Assembly: GCA_025667525.1 (NCBI GenBank)
Contig: CM046876.1
Location: 533,064,038-533,128,037 of the forward strand
Length of the DNA stretch: 64,000 nt
Reading direction: 5' to 3'
Source: Glebionis coronaria
Lineage: Eukaryota; Streptophyta; Magnoliopsida; Asterales; Asteraceae
The position numbers and the translations under genes are program-made. Position 1 is the first letter of the stretch. Each line of letters begins with the position of its first letter. This document shows, piece by piece, positions 20,813 through 30,687 of the stretch. The notes beneath the pieces are model-generated. The model did no database searches, had not been told where the DNA came from, and saw nothing but the letters and a program-made list of their open reading frames with translations.

Positions 20813-22403
20813 CGTCATCATTACACATATGCTGTGAATCCGTAGAGATATTGCTATCTTCCGTGTCCATTACATATGTGTCATTGATGCTTTCGGGTTG
20901 CTCAGGATGCCGTCGTTTATTAGCAAACACATTATAGTTATCATGTGATGGTACCTTTTCAAGTGGCTCAGAATCATAGATGGGTCCAGAGGTATCATCA
21001 GTCTCTGGGATCACTTCTTGAATCTTTGCCATGTACACATAATGTGCCTCTAACTCTTGATCATCGACTTCATCATCAGTGTCATCACGCCAGTCAACTT
21101 CATCTGATGTGAGTGGAATTCCTGCTTCTTCTTTCTTGCACAGCAACATCTTTTCCTTGTGATATCCCGAATCCTTAACCCGTTTTGGCTTCTTACATTC
21201 CCTAGCCATGTGCCCAAATCCCTTGCAGTTGAAGCATTGAATCCCAGTCTTCTGCACCACCGGAGTGCCTACAGTATCTCTAGCTCCAACTTGATTCAGC
21301 ATCCTCTGATTATCATACCTAGCATCACGATCATACCTAGGTGCATGATCAACTTCCTTATATCTAGCATTGGATGATGATCTGAGGTTGTTGTTGGTAG
21401 GTTTGTAGATCTTCTTATAAGTTGTGGTGAGTAAAGACATGAGTTCTTCAATCTTCTTGTCCCTTGAAGTTTGTTCATCATCACTGTCTCCATCTGACTC
21501 GGTGTCATACTTTGGAGGTGGAGTGGGGACAATTGCTTTTGCTTTGTGTTTAGCAGCAGCTAGAGGTTTGGTGGATGAGCTTGATGACTTCGAAGAATGA
21601 TTAGGTGGTTGTTGACGAGGAACGGGTTTTGTTGAAGTAGCAGCCACAAAAGCAATAGAATTAGCAGACCGTTCTGCCTTTTCAGCCCTTAGTTCATTCA
21701 CTTCATTCTGATGTTGTTTCAAGATATCATAAAGTTTGTGGTAAGATATAGTCTTGATATCCTCCCTTTGTTTGACCAAAGTCACAAACCTTTGCCATTC
21801 CGGTTTGAGTTGAAGTAGAAACTGAACATTGGCATGATGATTGGAGATGGTGCACTGATTTCTTACAAGCTCATTCATCATTTTGTAGAATCTCGAGTAA
21901 TATGAGTCAATGGATTCACCATCTTCAGATGTGAATTTTCCAAACTCCAAAAGTAGATTAGTCTCGAGATCTTGAACATTGATTGACTCACCTTGCTTCA
22001 ATCGATGAATTGCATTCCACATTTCCATAGCATTAGGACATGCATCAACTGTGGAATAGATATCGTTATCAATTCCAGTGAGTATGAAATTTACAGCATC
22101 AACTTTAGCTTGGAGGAGTTTCTTTTTCTCAGCAGAACATGTGTCAAAATCCTCCATAGCTCGTATAGTTGATGAAGTACCATCCTCTGCCTGTGTTGTA
22201 ATTGGTTTGAATTCAAAAACTGGAGGTGGGTTCTCAAGGCAGTGACGAAGAGCAGTTCGGTTTTCTTTTCCATCGAGAAATCTGAGAAAACGAGATCTCC
22301 ATTGAACGTAGCAACCGGCAGTGAGCATAGGTGGGTTACCGTTGCCACCTTGTTCCAAACGAATTTGATTAGCAGTTGCAATGTTGATGTTGTTGTTAGA
22401 CAT
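20772..22403 (-). CDS. gag: Family B Gag, open, truncated after the zinc knuckle region
   Basis: An open frame of 543 codons starting MSNNNINIATANQIRLEQGG. The start was chosen as the first ATG after the leader. Residues 20-250 form the copia Gag core (WRSRFLRFLDG near 32-42, MWNAIHRLKQGESINVQDL near 127-146). An Ala/Lys/Ser-rich linker is next, then one CCHC zinc knuckle, CFNCKGFGHMAREC (near 390-403), and an acidic tail with DSEPLEKVPSHDNYNVFA. The usual pol frame is absent. The last codons are read from segment S' and are not native Gag. The uninterrupted frame suggests a recent insertion, in contrast to element A around it. It would assemble particles at most; it cannot replicate alone. 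Confidence 0.8.
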   Translation of the reverse strand: MSNNNINIATANQIRLEQGGNGNPPMLTAGCYVQWRSRFLRFLDGKENRTALRHCLENPPPVFEFKPITTQAEDGTSSTIRAMEDFDTCSAEKKKLLQAKVDAVNFILTGIDNDIYSTVDACPNAMEMWNAIHRLKQGESINVQDLETNLLLEFGKFTSEDGESIDSYYSRFYKMMNELVRNQCTISNHHANVQFLLQLKPEWQRFVTLVKQREDIKTISYHKLYDILKQHQNEVNELRAEKAERSANSIAFVAATSTKPVPRQQPPNHSSKSSSSSTKPLAAAKHKAKAIVPTPPPKYDTESDGDSDDEQTSRDKKIEELMSLLTTTYKKIYKPTNNNLRSSSNARYKEVDHAPRYDRDARYDNQRMLNQVGARDTVGTPVVQKTGIQCFNCKGFGHMARECKKPKRVKDSGYHKEKMLLCKKEEAGIPLTSDEVDWRDDTDDEVDDQELEAHYVYMAKIQEVIPETDDTSGPIYDSEPLEKVPSHDNYNVFANKRRHPEQPESINDTYVMDTEDSNISTDSQHMCNDDGKAPPTHMHRYTK

Positions 22404-22641
22404 GGTGAATACTTGTGGATGAATTGCAGATCTTAGTGGATTTGATATGATGATGTGTGGTTAAAATTGAAATTCCGAAAATTCAAAAAAAAAAAAAAAA
22501 ATTTCAGTCCGACAATAAATTCCTCAGTCTGACAAAACGGTAAGCCGAAAAATTTTGTATCGCCAAATTTTGAATTTGAGTTAGAAATAGCCAAAAACTA
22601 GTAGGGAAAAAATTTGATTTTACCTGACCTAAAAATTTTAA

Positions 22642-22687
<46 letters not shown>

Positions 22688-23373
22688 CTTCGTGTAAACT
22701 ACGTTCCGAAACTAGTCTAGATAGTGGCTAAGTCTAAAAATTACTCAAACAAAATATCCATCGGAATGTTCAGATCGGAATGTTCTATCGCAATGTTCAG
22801 ATCGGAATGTTCAGATCGCAAAGCCTGTCGGAATACTCAGATCACAAAGTCTATCGGAATACTCAGATTGCAAAGTCTATCGGAATACTCAGATCGCAAT
22901 GCTCAGATCGCAAAGTAGCTGACAAAATTCAAGCAGAGTAACGACTTAAAATACTTCCTTATACCCGTCGGAATCCAGATCGCAAAGTACGATCGGAATG
23001 TCCAGATCGGAATAAGTAATAAAAACCCACGTATCGCAATGTAGAACCAAAACCCTTTCCGATGGTGATGGTTATTGCGATGGAAGCCCACGTTTCACTT
23101 GTACTTTCCGATGGAGATTCTGCTTAAATTTCGGAATGAAGAACAAGAAGAAATTTCGCAACTTTTGATCCAAAAGATTTGTGTTTTAGCCAAAACCAAG
23201 ATACCCAAATCACTAATACTAGTATGTAGATGATTTGTATCAAGAAAAGACCATAAAAAACACAAAAAAAATAAAATTTGGACGAGAGATGTAGATAAAA
23301 AAGGCCACGAAAATTCAAGAACACCACACACGAATCTTCAATCACCTATCTACTATAGGCTCTTGATACCAAA
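22404..23373 (-). other. 5' leader of B2 with poly-T tract, short tandem repeats and primer site
   Basis: Between gag and LTR lie a T run of about 38 (22647-22684), an A run (22483-22500) and a degenerate array (22757-22920, with outliers to about 23050) built from CAGATCGGAATGTT and CAGATCGCAAAGTCTATCGGAATACT units. The minus-strand primer site is TGGTATCAAGAGC (23359-23371), a variant of the tRNA-Met type, two bases from the LTR. Short frames here are not supported as genes. Confidence 0.65.
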
Positions 23374-23718
23374 TGTTGTTCCCATTCAATCCATAACACA
23401 AGATTTAGAAGAGATATTTAGAGAGAGAAAGAGAAGAAAAGTAGAGAGAGAAACAAGAGAGATTTGGAAGGTTTATGTTTACTAGAGAGAGAAAGTAAAA
23501 TGAACCAACACCCTCTTCCACACATGGAAGAGGGTTTATATACCCTTGTCCCCTTGGGCCGGGCTTGGCTTTGCTTGGGCTTACGCCCCTAACTTAGACA
23601 ATATTAGCTTAAAGTCTAAGCCCGGTTTTCCCGACTAACCTATTACAATACAAGACCTTTTAACGACTAAGATGACCTATTACATTCTTGTTCGACTATA
23701 TAAAATATAGGGCTAACA
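23374..23718 (-). repeat. 5' LTR of B2 (345 bp)
   Basis: Minus strand begins TGTTAGCCCTATATTTTATA and ends GGGAACAACA. The primer site follows. The TATA box reads GGTATATAAACC on the minus strand (about 23540-23552). Compared with the B1 LTR only a few substitutions are seen. Confidence 0.95.
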
Positions 23719-23935
23719 GACAGGATTTTATGGGCATTAGTGATCTTGATGATCTAAGCAATAAATTTCTTGGAAACATTCAGAAAATCTTATTTGCTCA
23801 CCATGGTGGTCCAGGACTCACTGAAGCTGCAAGAAATTTTAGTATGTGCTTACTATCAATACTGGACATCAGAAATTATGATCCATCAGTTCAGACCTAT
23901 GTCATTGAAGAACTTATGCCTAAGGAGAACTGAAT
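23719..23935 (+). pseudogene. Element A env-like ORF, C-terminal part
   Basis: After the second GACAG copy the env-like frame continues DFMGISDLDDLSNKFLG, then HHGGPGLTEAARNFSMC and SVQTYVIEELMPKEN, ending at TGA 23933-23935 or so. It joins the sequence ending at 20697 across one duplication copy without loss. Together with the two earlier parts, the env-like ORF was about 1100 codons long. Confidence 0.75.
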
Positions 23936-24088
23936 AATCATTCGTAATATTTCTGTTGTAATTTGTAATTTTTTTTGAATAAATGATTATCTGATGTTTA
24001 TAAGTTATTAATTGATCAGTGCAAGTAAGAAGAAGTTGTTATGCTCACTTACTACTGACATTAGACTTAGGCTATTTGTATATCCAAA

Positions 24089-24102
24089 TAGGAGGGGGAG
24101 AT
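24089..24102 (+). other. Polypurine tract of element A
   Basis: ATAGGAGGGGGAGAT directly before the 3' LTR; primes plus-strand DNA synthesis. Confidence 0.85.
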
Positions 24103-25012
24103 TATTAGATCAGTATTTACTGACCCTGAAGCAACTCTAGGATTTGAATACAAAATCCCCCTAAGTGTTTCATGCTCAGCAGTAAGGCCAGTCTGCTGAT
24201 GGATGACTAGAGGAACAAAGTTCCTACTGAAGACTTTAAAGCTGAAGAAAGTTAAGCACCCCCCTTCCAGTGACCTTAGAAGACAAAGGTGTCTTCGTTC
24301 AAATACCAGGCGGTCTAGTTGCTGAAGAACAAGGAGTGGATTAGGGCTTTCAGTTCAGTTTGGCTTGACAATACCAAACTGAATGATGTCGATCTCCTCT
24401 AGGACATTGAAGACTCTTCAGTATTCTGATGGTTTGCATTAGGCGGGAAAAGATAACTTTAAGTCAAAGTAGGTTGCTTTTATACTTAGATATAAGTACA
24501 ACCTTTATCTTTTCTAGAATAGTTTATTAAGTACTTTGTACTGTTTATCCAGCATGGGCATCAACCACCCACTGGATAAACTCATGCATTGGTACATGCA
24601 AAATGCAAACCCTAATTTACACTGCCTATATAAAGGAGTGTACATTGTGAGAGAAAGGTAATCGATACAAGAGCTTAAACTCTAGAAAACCTTTCTCTCT
24701 CGATACCAACTAAACCATATAGCCAAAGATGCATATGAACGTTTAGATTGGAGCTTAGAGTTTAACTTTGGTTAAACAATTAAGTAGAGGAGATCAAACC
24801 CCATTGTCATTCAACCACTTTGTTATTCCGCAAACAAAGTGAGTTATAGATTCTTTATTTGATTCTAATAAAAGTCTATACGTTAAAAAGTATATTGGTT
24901 TTGTGGTTTTAATCTTTCATAGTTCTTATCTATTGTTAAAACAACACACTTGAGTCAAAGTAATAGTTATTACTTAAGATAACAAGTAATATCGAATTAC
25001 TAGGGACCAACA
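24103..25012 (+). repeat. 3' LTR of element A (910 bp)
   Basis: Starts after the polypurine tract at TATTAGATCAG (the expected TG has become TA) and ends ACCAACA at 25012, matching the 5' remnant. The TATA box CTATATAAAGG lies at 24625-24635. The right flank is AGTTG; the matching left copy would be outside the window. Confidence 0.85.
24625..24635 (+). promoter_or_regulatory. TATA box of element A LTR
   Basis: CTATATAAAGG, near-consensus plant core promoter, about 380 bp from the LTR end. Confidence 0.65.
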
Positions 25013-25455
25013 AGTTGATACACCTCATTGTCAGTAAGTAAGCCATTTGAGTCGTTTGGAACTGGAAAGGGTAGATCGGGAGACACATTTCGGCGTCGGT
25101 CTTGTTGTGACGAATAACCGATATGAGTTTGGGATGAAGAACCCAAGTTATTCAGCCATTCAGTATTTTTTTCAATTCTAGCATCCAATTTTGCCTACTT
25201 TCTTAACAAATATCTTCGGACGCTGAAATCGACATCAGATTGATTACTTAGAAACGTATCGATTAAATGACGTTTTTGTGGGGAAAGATCATGGCATTTC
25301 TCACATGATGTACGCAGCTTCGTATTATCTTCGTACGCAGTATCGAAATCATCATCTAACATCGTAAGCTTATCGTAACGACGTTGTTGGTGACTTATTT
25401 GTTTCTGAATCATAGCCTTAATCTCGTCATCCATGTGTGGGAAAGAGGATGCCAC
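25013..25455 (-). pseudogene. Unrecognised minus-strand ORF, cut by element A
   Basis: A frame starting MASSFPHMDDEIKAMIQKQ at 25455 runs to one in-frame TAG at about 25195 and continues without frameshift (AKLDARIEKNTEWLNNLG) until it is cut off by the element A LTR at 25012. The protein is hydrophilic and helical, with SCEKCHDLSPQKRHLIDTFL and SVRRYLLRK motifs. I do not recognise it. It could be the small accessory ORF of a DNA transposon or the start of a host gene. A TTTAAATA box lies about 90-100 bp upstream (25545-25553, minus), which fits a promoter. The continuation should lie left of element A, outside the window. Confidence 0.4.
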
Positions 25456-26374
25456 TTTTTATTTCTGAAAGTATGTGTGAAAATATAGAGAGTTGTGTGA
25501 GAAAATACTGAAAGTTGTGTGTGAAAATTATGTGAGAAAATGTGGTATTTAAAAAGATAAAAAGAGGATTTAAATTAAATAAAATAAAAACTTTTGAATT
25601 AGGTCGCACTAGGTCGCCTTGTTGGGGCAAATAGGTCGCACTAGGTCACAGGAGAGAGAAAACTGAAAAATCAAGTTCGCGACCTACTAACCGTTGCAGG
25701 TAGCCTAAATCACCAAATGAATAACTTATTAAGAGCGAACGGATCGGTGGTGTTATTGCCTGGCGCCAAGCTTCCACGTGAGAAAATCGAACTACGCATT
25801 ATTTTGTGGGTTGGCGTCATAGCTCTGGTGTCGTGGCTACCAACCTACGTCAAACAATTTTTGGATCTAACGAATATATAACCCTTATGGCACTAAAAAC
25901 ATCCTTTATGGCACAAGAAATTCTATGGTTCACCAATACTACTGATATTGATGTCATAACTCATTTTGCTGACGTGACACAACTTTTTTACTATGACACC
26001 AACTGTACGACACCAGTGTTCATTTTGCTCTAATAATTTAGTCAATCAAACTGAACGACTCTAATTTTGGAGTAAAACTATACCATGTTGCGACTAAATA
26101 AAATGAAAAATTAAATAACAATGTATTGAGGGTATTTTACAAACTTTAACAAGATTTCTTCAAACCAAGTATACAATTGATAAATTTTCGTATATTGTTC
26201 TGTGCCCATGATGAAAATGAAAGTAATAGGATAAAAGAAATGAAGTGCATCCATTAGTATATATTGTATTTGATACGAGTCTCAATTGTTATTGTAAAAT
26301 CTAAAATCTATAGCGTTCGAGAAGTAGACTCATCAAGGTTGTACGATCTCGAAGAGATTAGCTACCTTCAAAAC
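25456..26374. other. Unassigned intergenic interval
   Basis: Upstream of the ORF at 25455 come repeated GTGTGAGAAAAT-like units (25460-25545), a near-repeat AGGTCGCACTAGGTC (25602 and 25630) and AT-rich sequence up to the LTR of element F. A 75-codon frame (25806-26033) is not supported. No coding or RNA feature is recognised. Confidence 0.4.
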
Positions 26375-26859
26375 TGTTGAATTTGGTTGTGTTGTGGCAA
26401 GTTCATAAGACTTGAGGGGATTATTGTGTAACTTATTTTATGACTTATAGCCGTTAGGCTACTTTTGGTTTGTTGTAAATTGTGCAGGGGTTTGTTATGC
26501 CATCTTGGGATATCTTTGGCTGACTAAATACACTCCTCTTAACTAGGGTTTGTGACATTCATTCATTGTGCAGCTACACCAAAAAACACACACTCAACCA
26601 CTCTCTCCTCCATCACTTCTGCTTCACAAGATACTCACCCAAAATTAGAACCAAACGTTATACAATGTAAACGTTTGGTTCCTAATTAGTTTAGTTATTT
26701 TGTTTCTTGTATTTTTCTTGATGTATGGTTGAGATAGCATCCATTTGGGGACTATCTGATTTCTTTTGTATGTAGAGTAGCATCCGTTTGAGGACTACTC
26801 AGTTTATCTATTTAAGGTTCAGTAATCTTTTTGGGTACTTTGGTGTAATAAATTTAACA
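26375..26859 (+). repeat. 5' LTR of element F (485 bp)
   Basis: Starts TGTTGAATTTGG and ends AATTTAACA. The primer site TGGTATTAGAGC follows directly (26860-26871). The 3' LTR is not in the window. Confidence 0.75.
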
Positions 26860-26871
26860 TGGTATTAGAGC

Positions 26872-27711
26872 TTTTGGCTCTGTTATTGGGTTAATATTTT
26901 CTAAATCTGGGTTTATTTGGTTCTTAAATAGGTGTATCTTGAAGATCCGCATCTTAATTGCACTATTAAAAAAAATTAGGGTTTCAAAAATTTTGTTTTT
27001 TTTTCAATTCTTGGTTTAGGGATTGATTTTGAGGGTGGTAATCGTTGATTAACAGTGTTAATTAATCTATTCTTGATTTATTTTTGAAAAAACCTAAAAT
27101 CGGAAATTAGGGTTTTTCTCTGGTAAGTTGAATATTTTTTCATTTGATGGTTTCTTTCTATTTGAAGGTTGGATATGCTTTGTCGTTTTCAGATCTGTTG
27201 GTTTTTTGAAGTTTCAAAATTAGGGTTTCTAAAACCCTAATTTGGCACTTTGGGGGTTTCTCTTCTTGGTACTTCTTACTTGTTGTTGGCTCGATATTAG
27301 GGTTTGTGAAACCCTAATTGATAATATTTGGAGGCCTTGTTGTTGGTGAATCTTTTCTCTCATTGCTACTTGTGTCTCTTGACTAAGTGAATCAAGAGCA
27401 CAAGTGGTTCATTGCTTCCGCTTTTAAGCTCTGTAAGTAGCTTGCGTCTTTTTGGGATCATTGATCTAATCTAAGTGGGTGCAAACGGGTTCGGTTAACA
27501 CATTGACCCTCCAGCATGACTGGTGTGGATACCTGCTCTGACCAACCCCAGTCCACTAGATTAGTATTGGTGGTTTTGGGATTCAAGCTTTTTCTTCCTT
27601 ATCTTGTTACTTGTTTAATTTATTTCCTGATTTCTAATTTGTTTTGTGTTACTGCTTTCTTTACATGTTGTTTATCTGTTTATTTGTGTTTGTATTTGTT
27701 TGGTTGCTATC
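26872..27711 (+). other. Leader of element F
   Basis: 840 bp between primer site and gag, T-rich with many TTAGGGTTT-type motifs. A 69-codon frame (27516-27725) ends inside gag and is not supported. Confidence 0.5.
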
Positions 27712-27893
27712 ATGACTACTCCTAGTCCTGATTTGATTAGCTCTTTAGATGCTGGTAACCCTTTGTATTTGTAGCCCAATGATAATAACATTGGGACTTT
27801 AGTTAATATTAAACTTACTGGGTGTGAAAATTACAGACTTTGGGCTAATGTTGTTATTGCAAGCTAGAAATAAAATGGGATTTGTTGATGGTA
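27712..27893 (+). pseudogene. gag: Element F gag, 5' part
   Basis: Starts MTTPSPDLISSLDAGNPLYL. A TAG at about 27772 and a frameshift near 27860 break it. It contains IGTLVNIKLTGCENYRLWANVV, the conserved N-terminal motif of RE-type copia Gag. It is cut by element E after GDGSC-like sequence, and the other half starts at 48764. Confidence 0.75.
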
Positions 27894-27898
27894 GTTGT

Positions 27899-28741
27899 TG
27901 AAGGTTTATTAGTATCATAACAATTATATAAAACCCTAAACGAGATCAAATCACATATAGCGGAAGCGCTTTAACAAAATCATAATTAATAATACAATTA
28001 TAATTAATCTAATTAGGGTTACATACCTTTACGCTAAAGCAATTCCATAAGACGAAGAACGAATCAACAATTCGGGTTTATACCGTATATACCAAGATAT
28101 AGTCTAAAGTAAGACTATATTACGATCTTGTACACACGTAATAAAACGAGCTAACCGTGATTCTAGCACGTGAAAACCGAGCTACAACGCTTGTAAATAA
28201 TCTACCCAACAACCATAGAGAGGGGCTAGGACTAGACTACGTATACAATCGATCAACCAAGAAAAACCAACCGAAAATCTTTGTGGGTGTAGACTTGCGA
28301 TCGAACCAAAGAGAGAAGGAGGAGAAAGATTTATGATGTGTTGATTATGAGGGATTAAGAGGTGAATTTATTGATTTCCAACCCATTATAGCCCAATAAA
28401 TATAAAACAACTTTCCCCCCCCCCCCCCAGGCTATAACCGACGGTCGAACACCCCCATGGGGTGTTCCGGAACCTTCCGTTCTTCTTTCCTTTTGTTTAC
28501 ATACTATATGTTTATTTAACGCTCGTTATAACTTAACTATTAATTAATTAAAGATCGTTAAAGTTATATAGTTACTTGCTCGGTTAAATTAATAAATACA
28601 TAAATATATTTATTAAATAAATTAATAAATACGATAAATATATTTATTAATTAAATTAACTCTTTACGTATTGTGTGCAATCCCGTAATCTCGAGTTCGA
28701 TCCTATCACACGACTATTAAATATAAGTCCATAAATTTTCA
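27899..28741 (-). repeat. 3' LTR of element E (left copy)
   Basis: About 843 bp, with a C run at 28417-28429. The minus-strand TATA box seen in the partner LTR is mutated here (plus strand GAATTTATTGATTT at 28364-28377). ORF-free. Confidence 0.9.
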
Positions 28742-29525
28742 ACTCCCACTTGGACATAATTCGAATATCGTGATTACATTGTCTAGTTACACATAGCAAT
28801 GTCTCTAGTACAACTCGAGTAAGGTCTCCTGGACAAAACCTTTTAACGATTCTGCATCGTTATTATTATCCTTTTATTTCTAATACAACGTTAATAAGGA
28901 TATGGATCTCAGTCATTCCTTTCAATAACCATTATGTTTCTCGTTCACAGATTCAACAAGATTACCAAAACAAATTTGGCTGTTGCCACACAAACATCTT
29001 ACTAATCCCACGAGGGGCCCAACTGTATTAAACTCCAAAACAAATTGGAGGAAATATATACATATTGACTACGAGCAAAAATTATGAATTTTGCAACACT
29101 TCCGAAAATAATCCTTATAGCTACCAGTTACGTTTAGCGTTAGATTATTCCATAGAGATGCACTAGATTCATAACAGTTTCCTGGTATCTCAAGTCTAAG
29201 GATAACTATTTATGTTTTACTTAATGACAAAGATTCATAAATTAATAACATATAGTTGGGATAAGTCCTATATTCGATCCATCGAATATCATCCATAATC
29301 GATCAATATACTTTCAAGTATACTCTATCGCTATTTTGATTTGTCTTAGTTTAATAATGTTCCCATATTATTAATCGACAACGGACATTTAGCATAACTT
29401 TTATTCATGGATTAAAACATGTAAAATAGGATACACTTAGTAAATAATAAATACAAACGAAACCCAATCTTTATTTCATTATATAATAATGTCATAACAC
29501 CTTTATCCAAATACTAATCACATAT
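28742..29525 (-). other. Non-coding 3' region of element E with polypurine tract
   Basis: Between the RNase H end and the 3' LTR. Minus strand ends CCAAGTGGGAGT at 28742-28753, the polypurine tract. No open frame; nothing else recognised. Confidence 0.6.
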
Positions 29526-30687
29526 TTATTGCATGAGTTTGCTAGCTAGTTGCAGCCCAATTGCTTTGGAATGCTTAACTACCTTTGGTCTAGGCAAATC
29601 CTTAGTTAAAAGATCGGCTACGTTATCATCTGTGTGAACTTTTATCAATTTGATTTCCCGAGCTTCAACTTGTTCTTGGACGCAGTGATGTCTACGCATA
29701 AAGTGTCTGGCGCCTTTCATGACTCCAGGGTCATTGGCAAATATTATTGCGCATTGATTGTCACAATACATATCTATTGGTTCTTTTATTGAAGGCATCA
29801 CTCCAAGATCTTCAATTAACTTCCTAATCCAAACAGCTTCCATTGCAGCTTCTAAAGCAGTCATGTACTCAGATTGAGTAGCATGCATTGCAATCGTTGT
29901 CTGTTTCTTGCTCTTCCAGTCAACTGCTCCTCCATTGATAACAAAAACGTAACCCGTCTGAGACTTCGTATCGTCTTTATCACAATCCCAGGACGCATCA
30001 CAGAAACCTATAACATTCAGTTATGTGTCTGGTTTCCCTCCATATACCAAAAACATATCTTTCGTACTCCTCAAATACTTTAGAATATGTTTAACAGCAG
30101 TCTAGTGGAGCTTCCCTGGATTCTGTTGGTTTCTACTGACCAAGTTCTGAGCAAATGCCACATCAGGTCTTGTGCATCTAACATCATACATTATAGATCC
30201 TACAGCCGAAGCATAAGGTACCGTTTGCATGTATGCCTCCTCTTTAGGAGTTGATGCATCCATCTCATGACTCAAATTATGCTTAACTTCCATTGGTTGA
30301 AAACCTTTCTTGGAATTATGCATATTATACTTCTTCAAAATCTTATCTATATAAGCATCTTGACATAGACCAATTAACCGTCTTTTCCTATCCTGATAGA
30401 TCTTAGTTCCCAGAATGTATGCAGCTTCTCCTAAATCCTTCATAGAAAAACATTTACCAAGATAATCCTTAACAACTTTAAGTCTTAGAATGTTACTTCC
30501 CATGATTAATATGTCATCAACATATAGGACTAGGAATACTACATCACTCCCACTAGCTTTGCGATATACACATGGCTCATCACGATTCTAAATAAATCCA
30601 AACTTTTTGATTTCTTCGTCAAATCTTTTATTCCATTGATGTGATGCTTGCTTCAAACCATAGATGTACCTTTGACCTTTGCACACA
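29526..30687 (-). pseudogene. pol: Element E RT C-terminal half and RNase H
   Basis: Minus-strand reading shows GLKQASHQWNKRF (about 30640) and the catalytic YVDD in FLVLYVDDILIMGSN (about 30500-30535). Next come the thumb and connection (GEAAYILGTKIYQDRKRRLIG, SAVGSIMYDVRCTRPDVAF). After a stop at 30102-30104 comes RNase H: FCDASWDCDKDD (about 29975), TQSEYMTALEAA (about 29860) and MYCDNQCAI (about 29760), ending TKDLPRPKVVKHSKAIGLQ. Several stops (30102, about 30020, others) inactivate it. The N-terminal half lies on the other side of the hAT-like element and of D. Confidence 0.85.

Larger units (their letters stand above)
20698..23718 (-). mobile_element. Fragment B2: chimeric copia family B insertion with one LTR and a non-LTR left end
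   Basis: The insertion is bounded by a perfect 5-bp duplication GACAG (20693-20697 and 23719-23723). Its ends are TG and CA, as made by integrase. Reading the minus strand: LTR (23718-23374), primer site, repeat-rich leader, complete gag (22403 to about 20813), and then, with no pol and no second LTR, segment S in antisense to its B1 orientation (20812-20698). So both ends of the insertion correspond to sequences that start directly after a polypurine tract. The near identity of its LTR to that of B1 shows the two pieces are closely related. Confidence 0.85.
6449..25012 (+). mobile_element. Element A: Sirevirus-type Ty1/copia retrotransposon with env-like ORF (decayed, heavily invaded)
   Basis: Order on the plus strand: remnant of 5' LTR, tRNA-Met primer site, gag with CCHC knuckle, Cys/His-rich spacer, protease, integrase, RT (YVDD), RNase H, a non-coding gap, a long env-like coiled-coil ORF, polypurine tract and 3' LTR (24103-25012). 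Integrase before RT makes it copia; the extra ORF after pol is the Sirevirus hallmark. The 18.6 kb length is inflated by a hAT-like MITE (7152-7621) and pieces of copia family B (16594-20010, 20698-23718). The 5' LTR is cut by Helitron 1. Every gene carries stops or frameshifts, so the copy cannot move on its own. Confidence 0.9.

Noticed and set aside
19666..23718. One complete element between the two family B LTRs
   Set aside because: The LTRs are in inverted, not direct, orientation, and 687 bp of element A ORF lie between the pieces.
25806..26033. 75-codon frame in the intergenic interval
   Set aside because: No motif, no start context, AT-rich repeats around.
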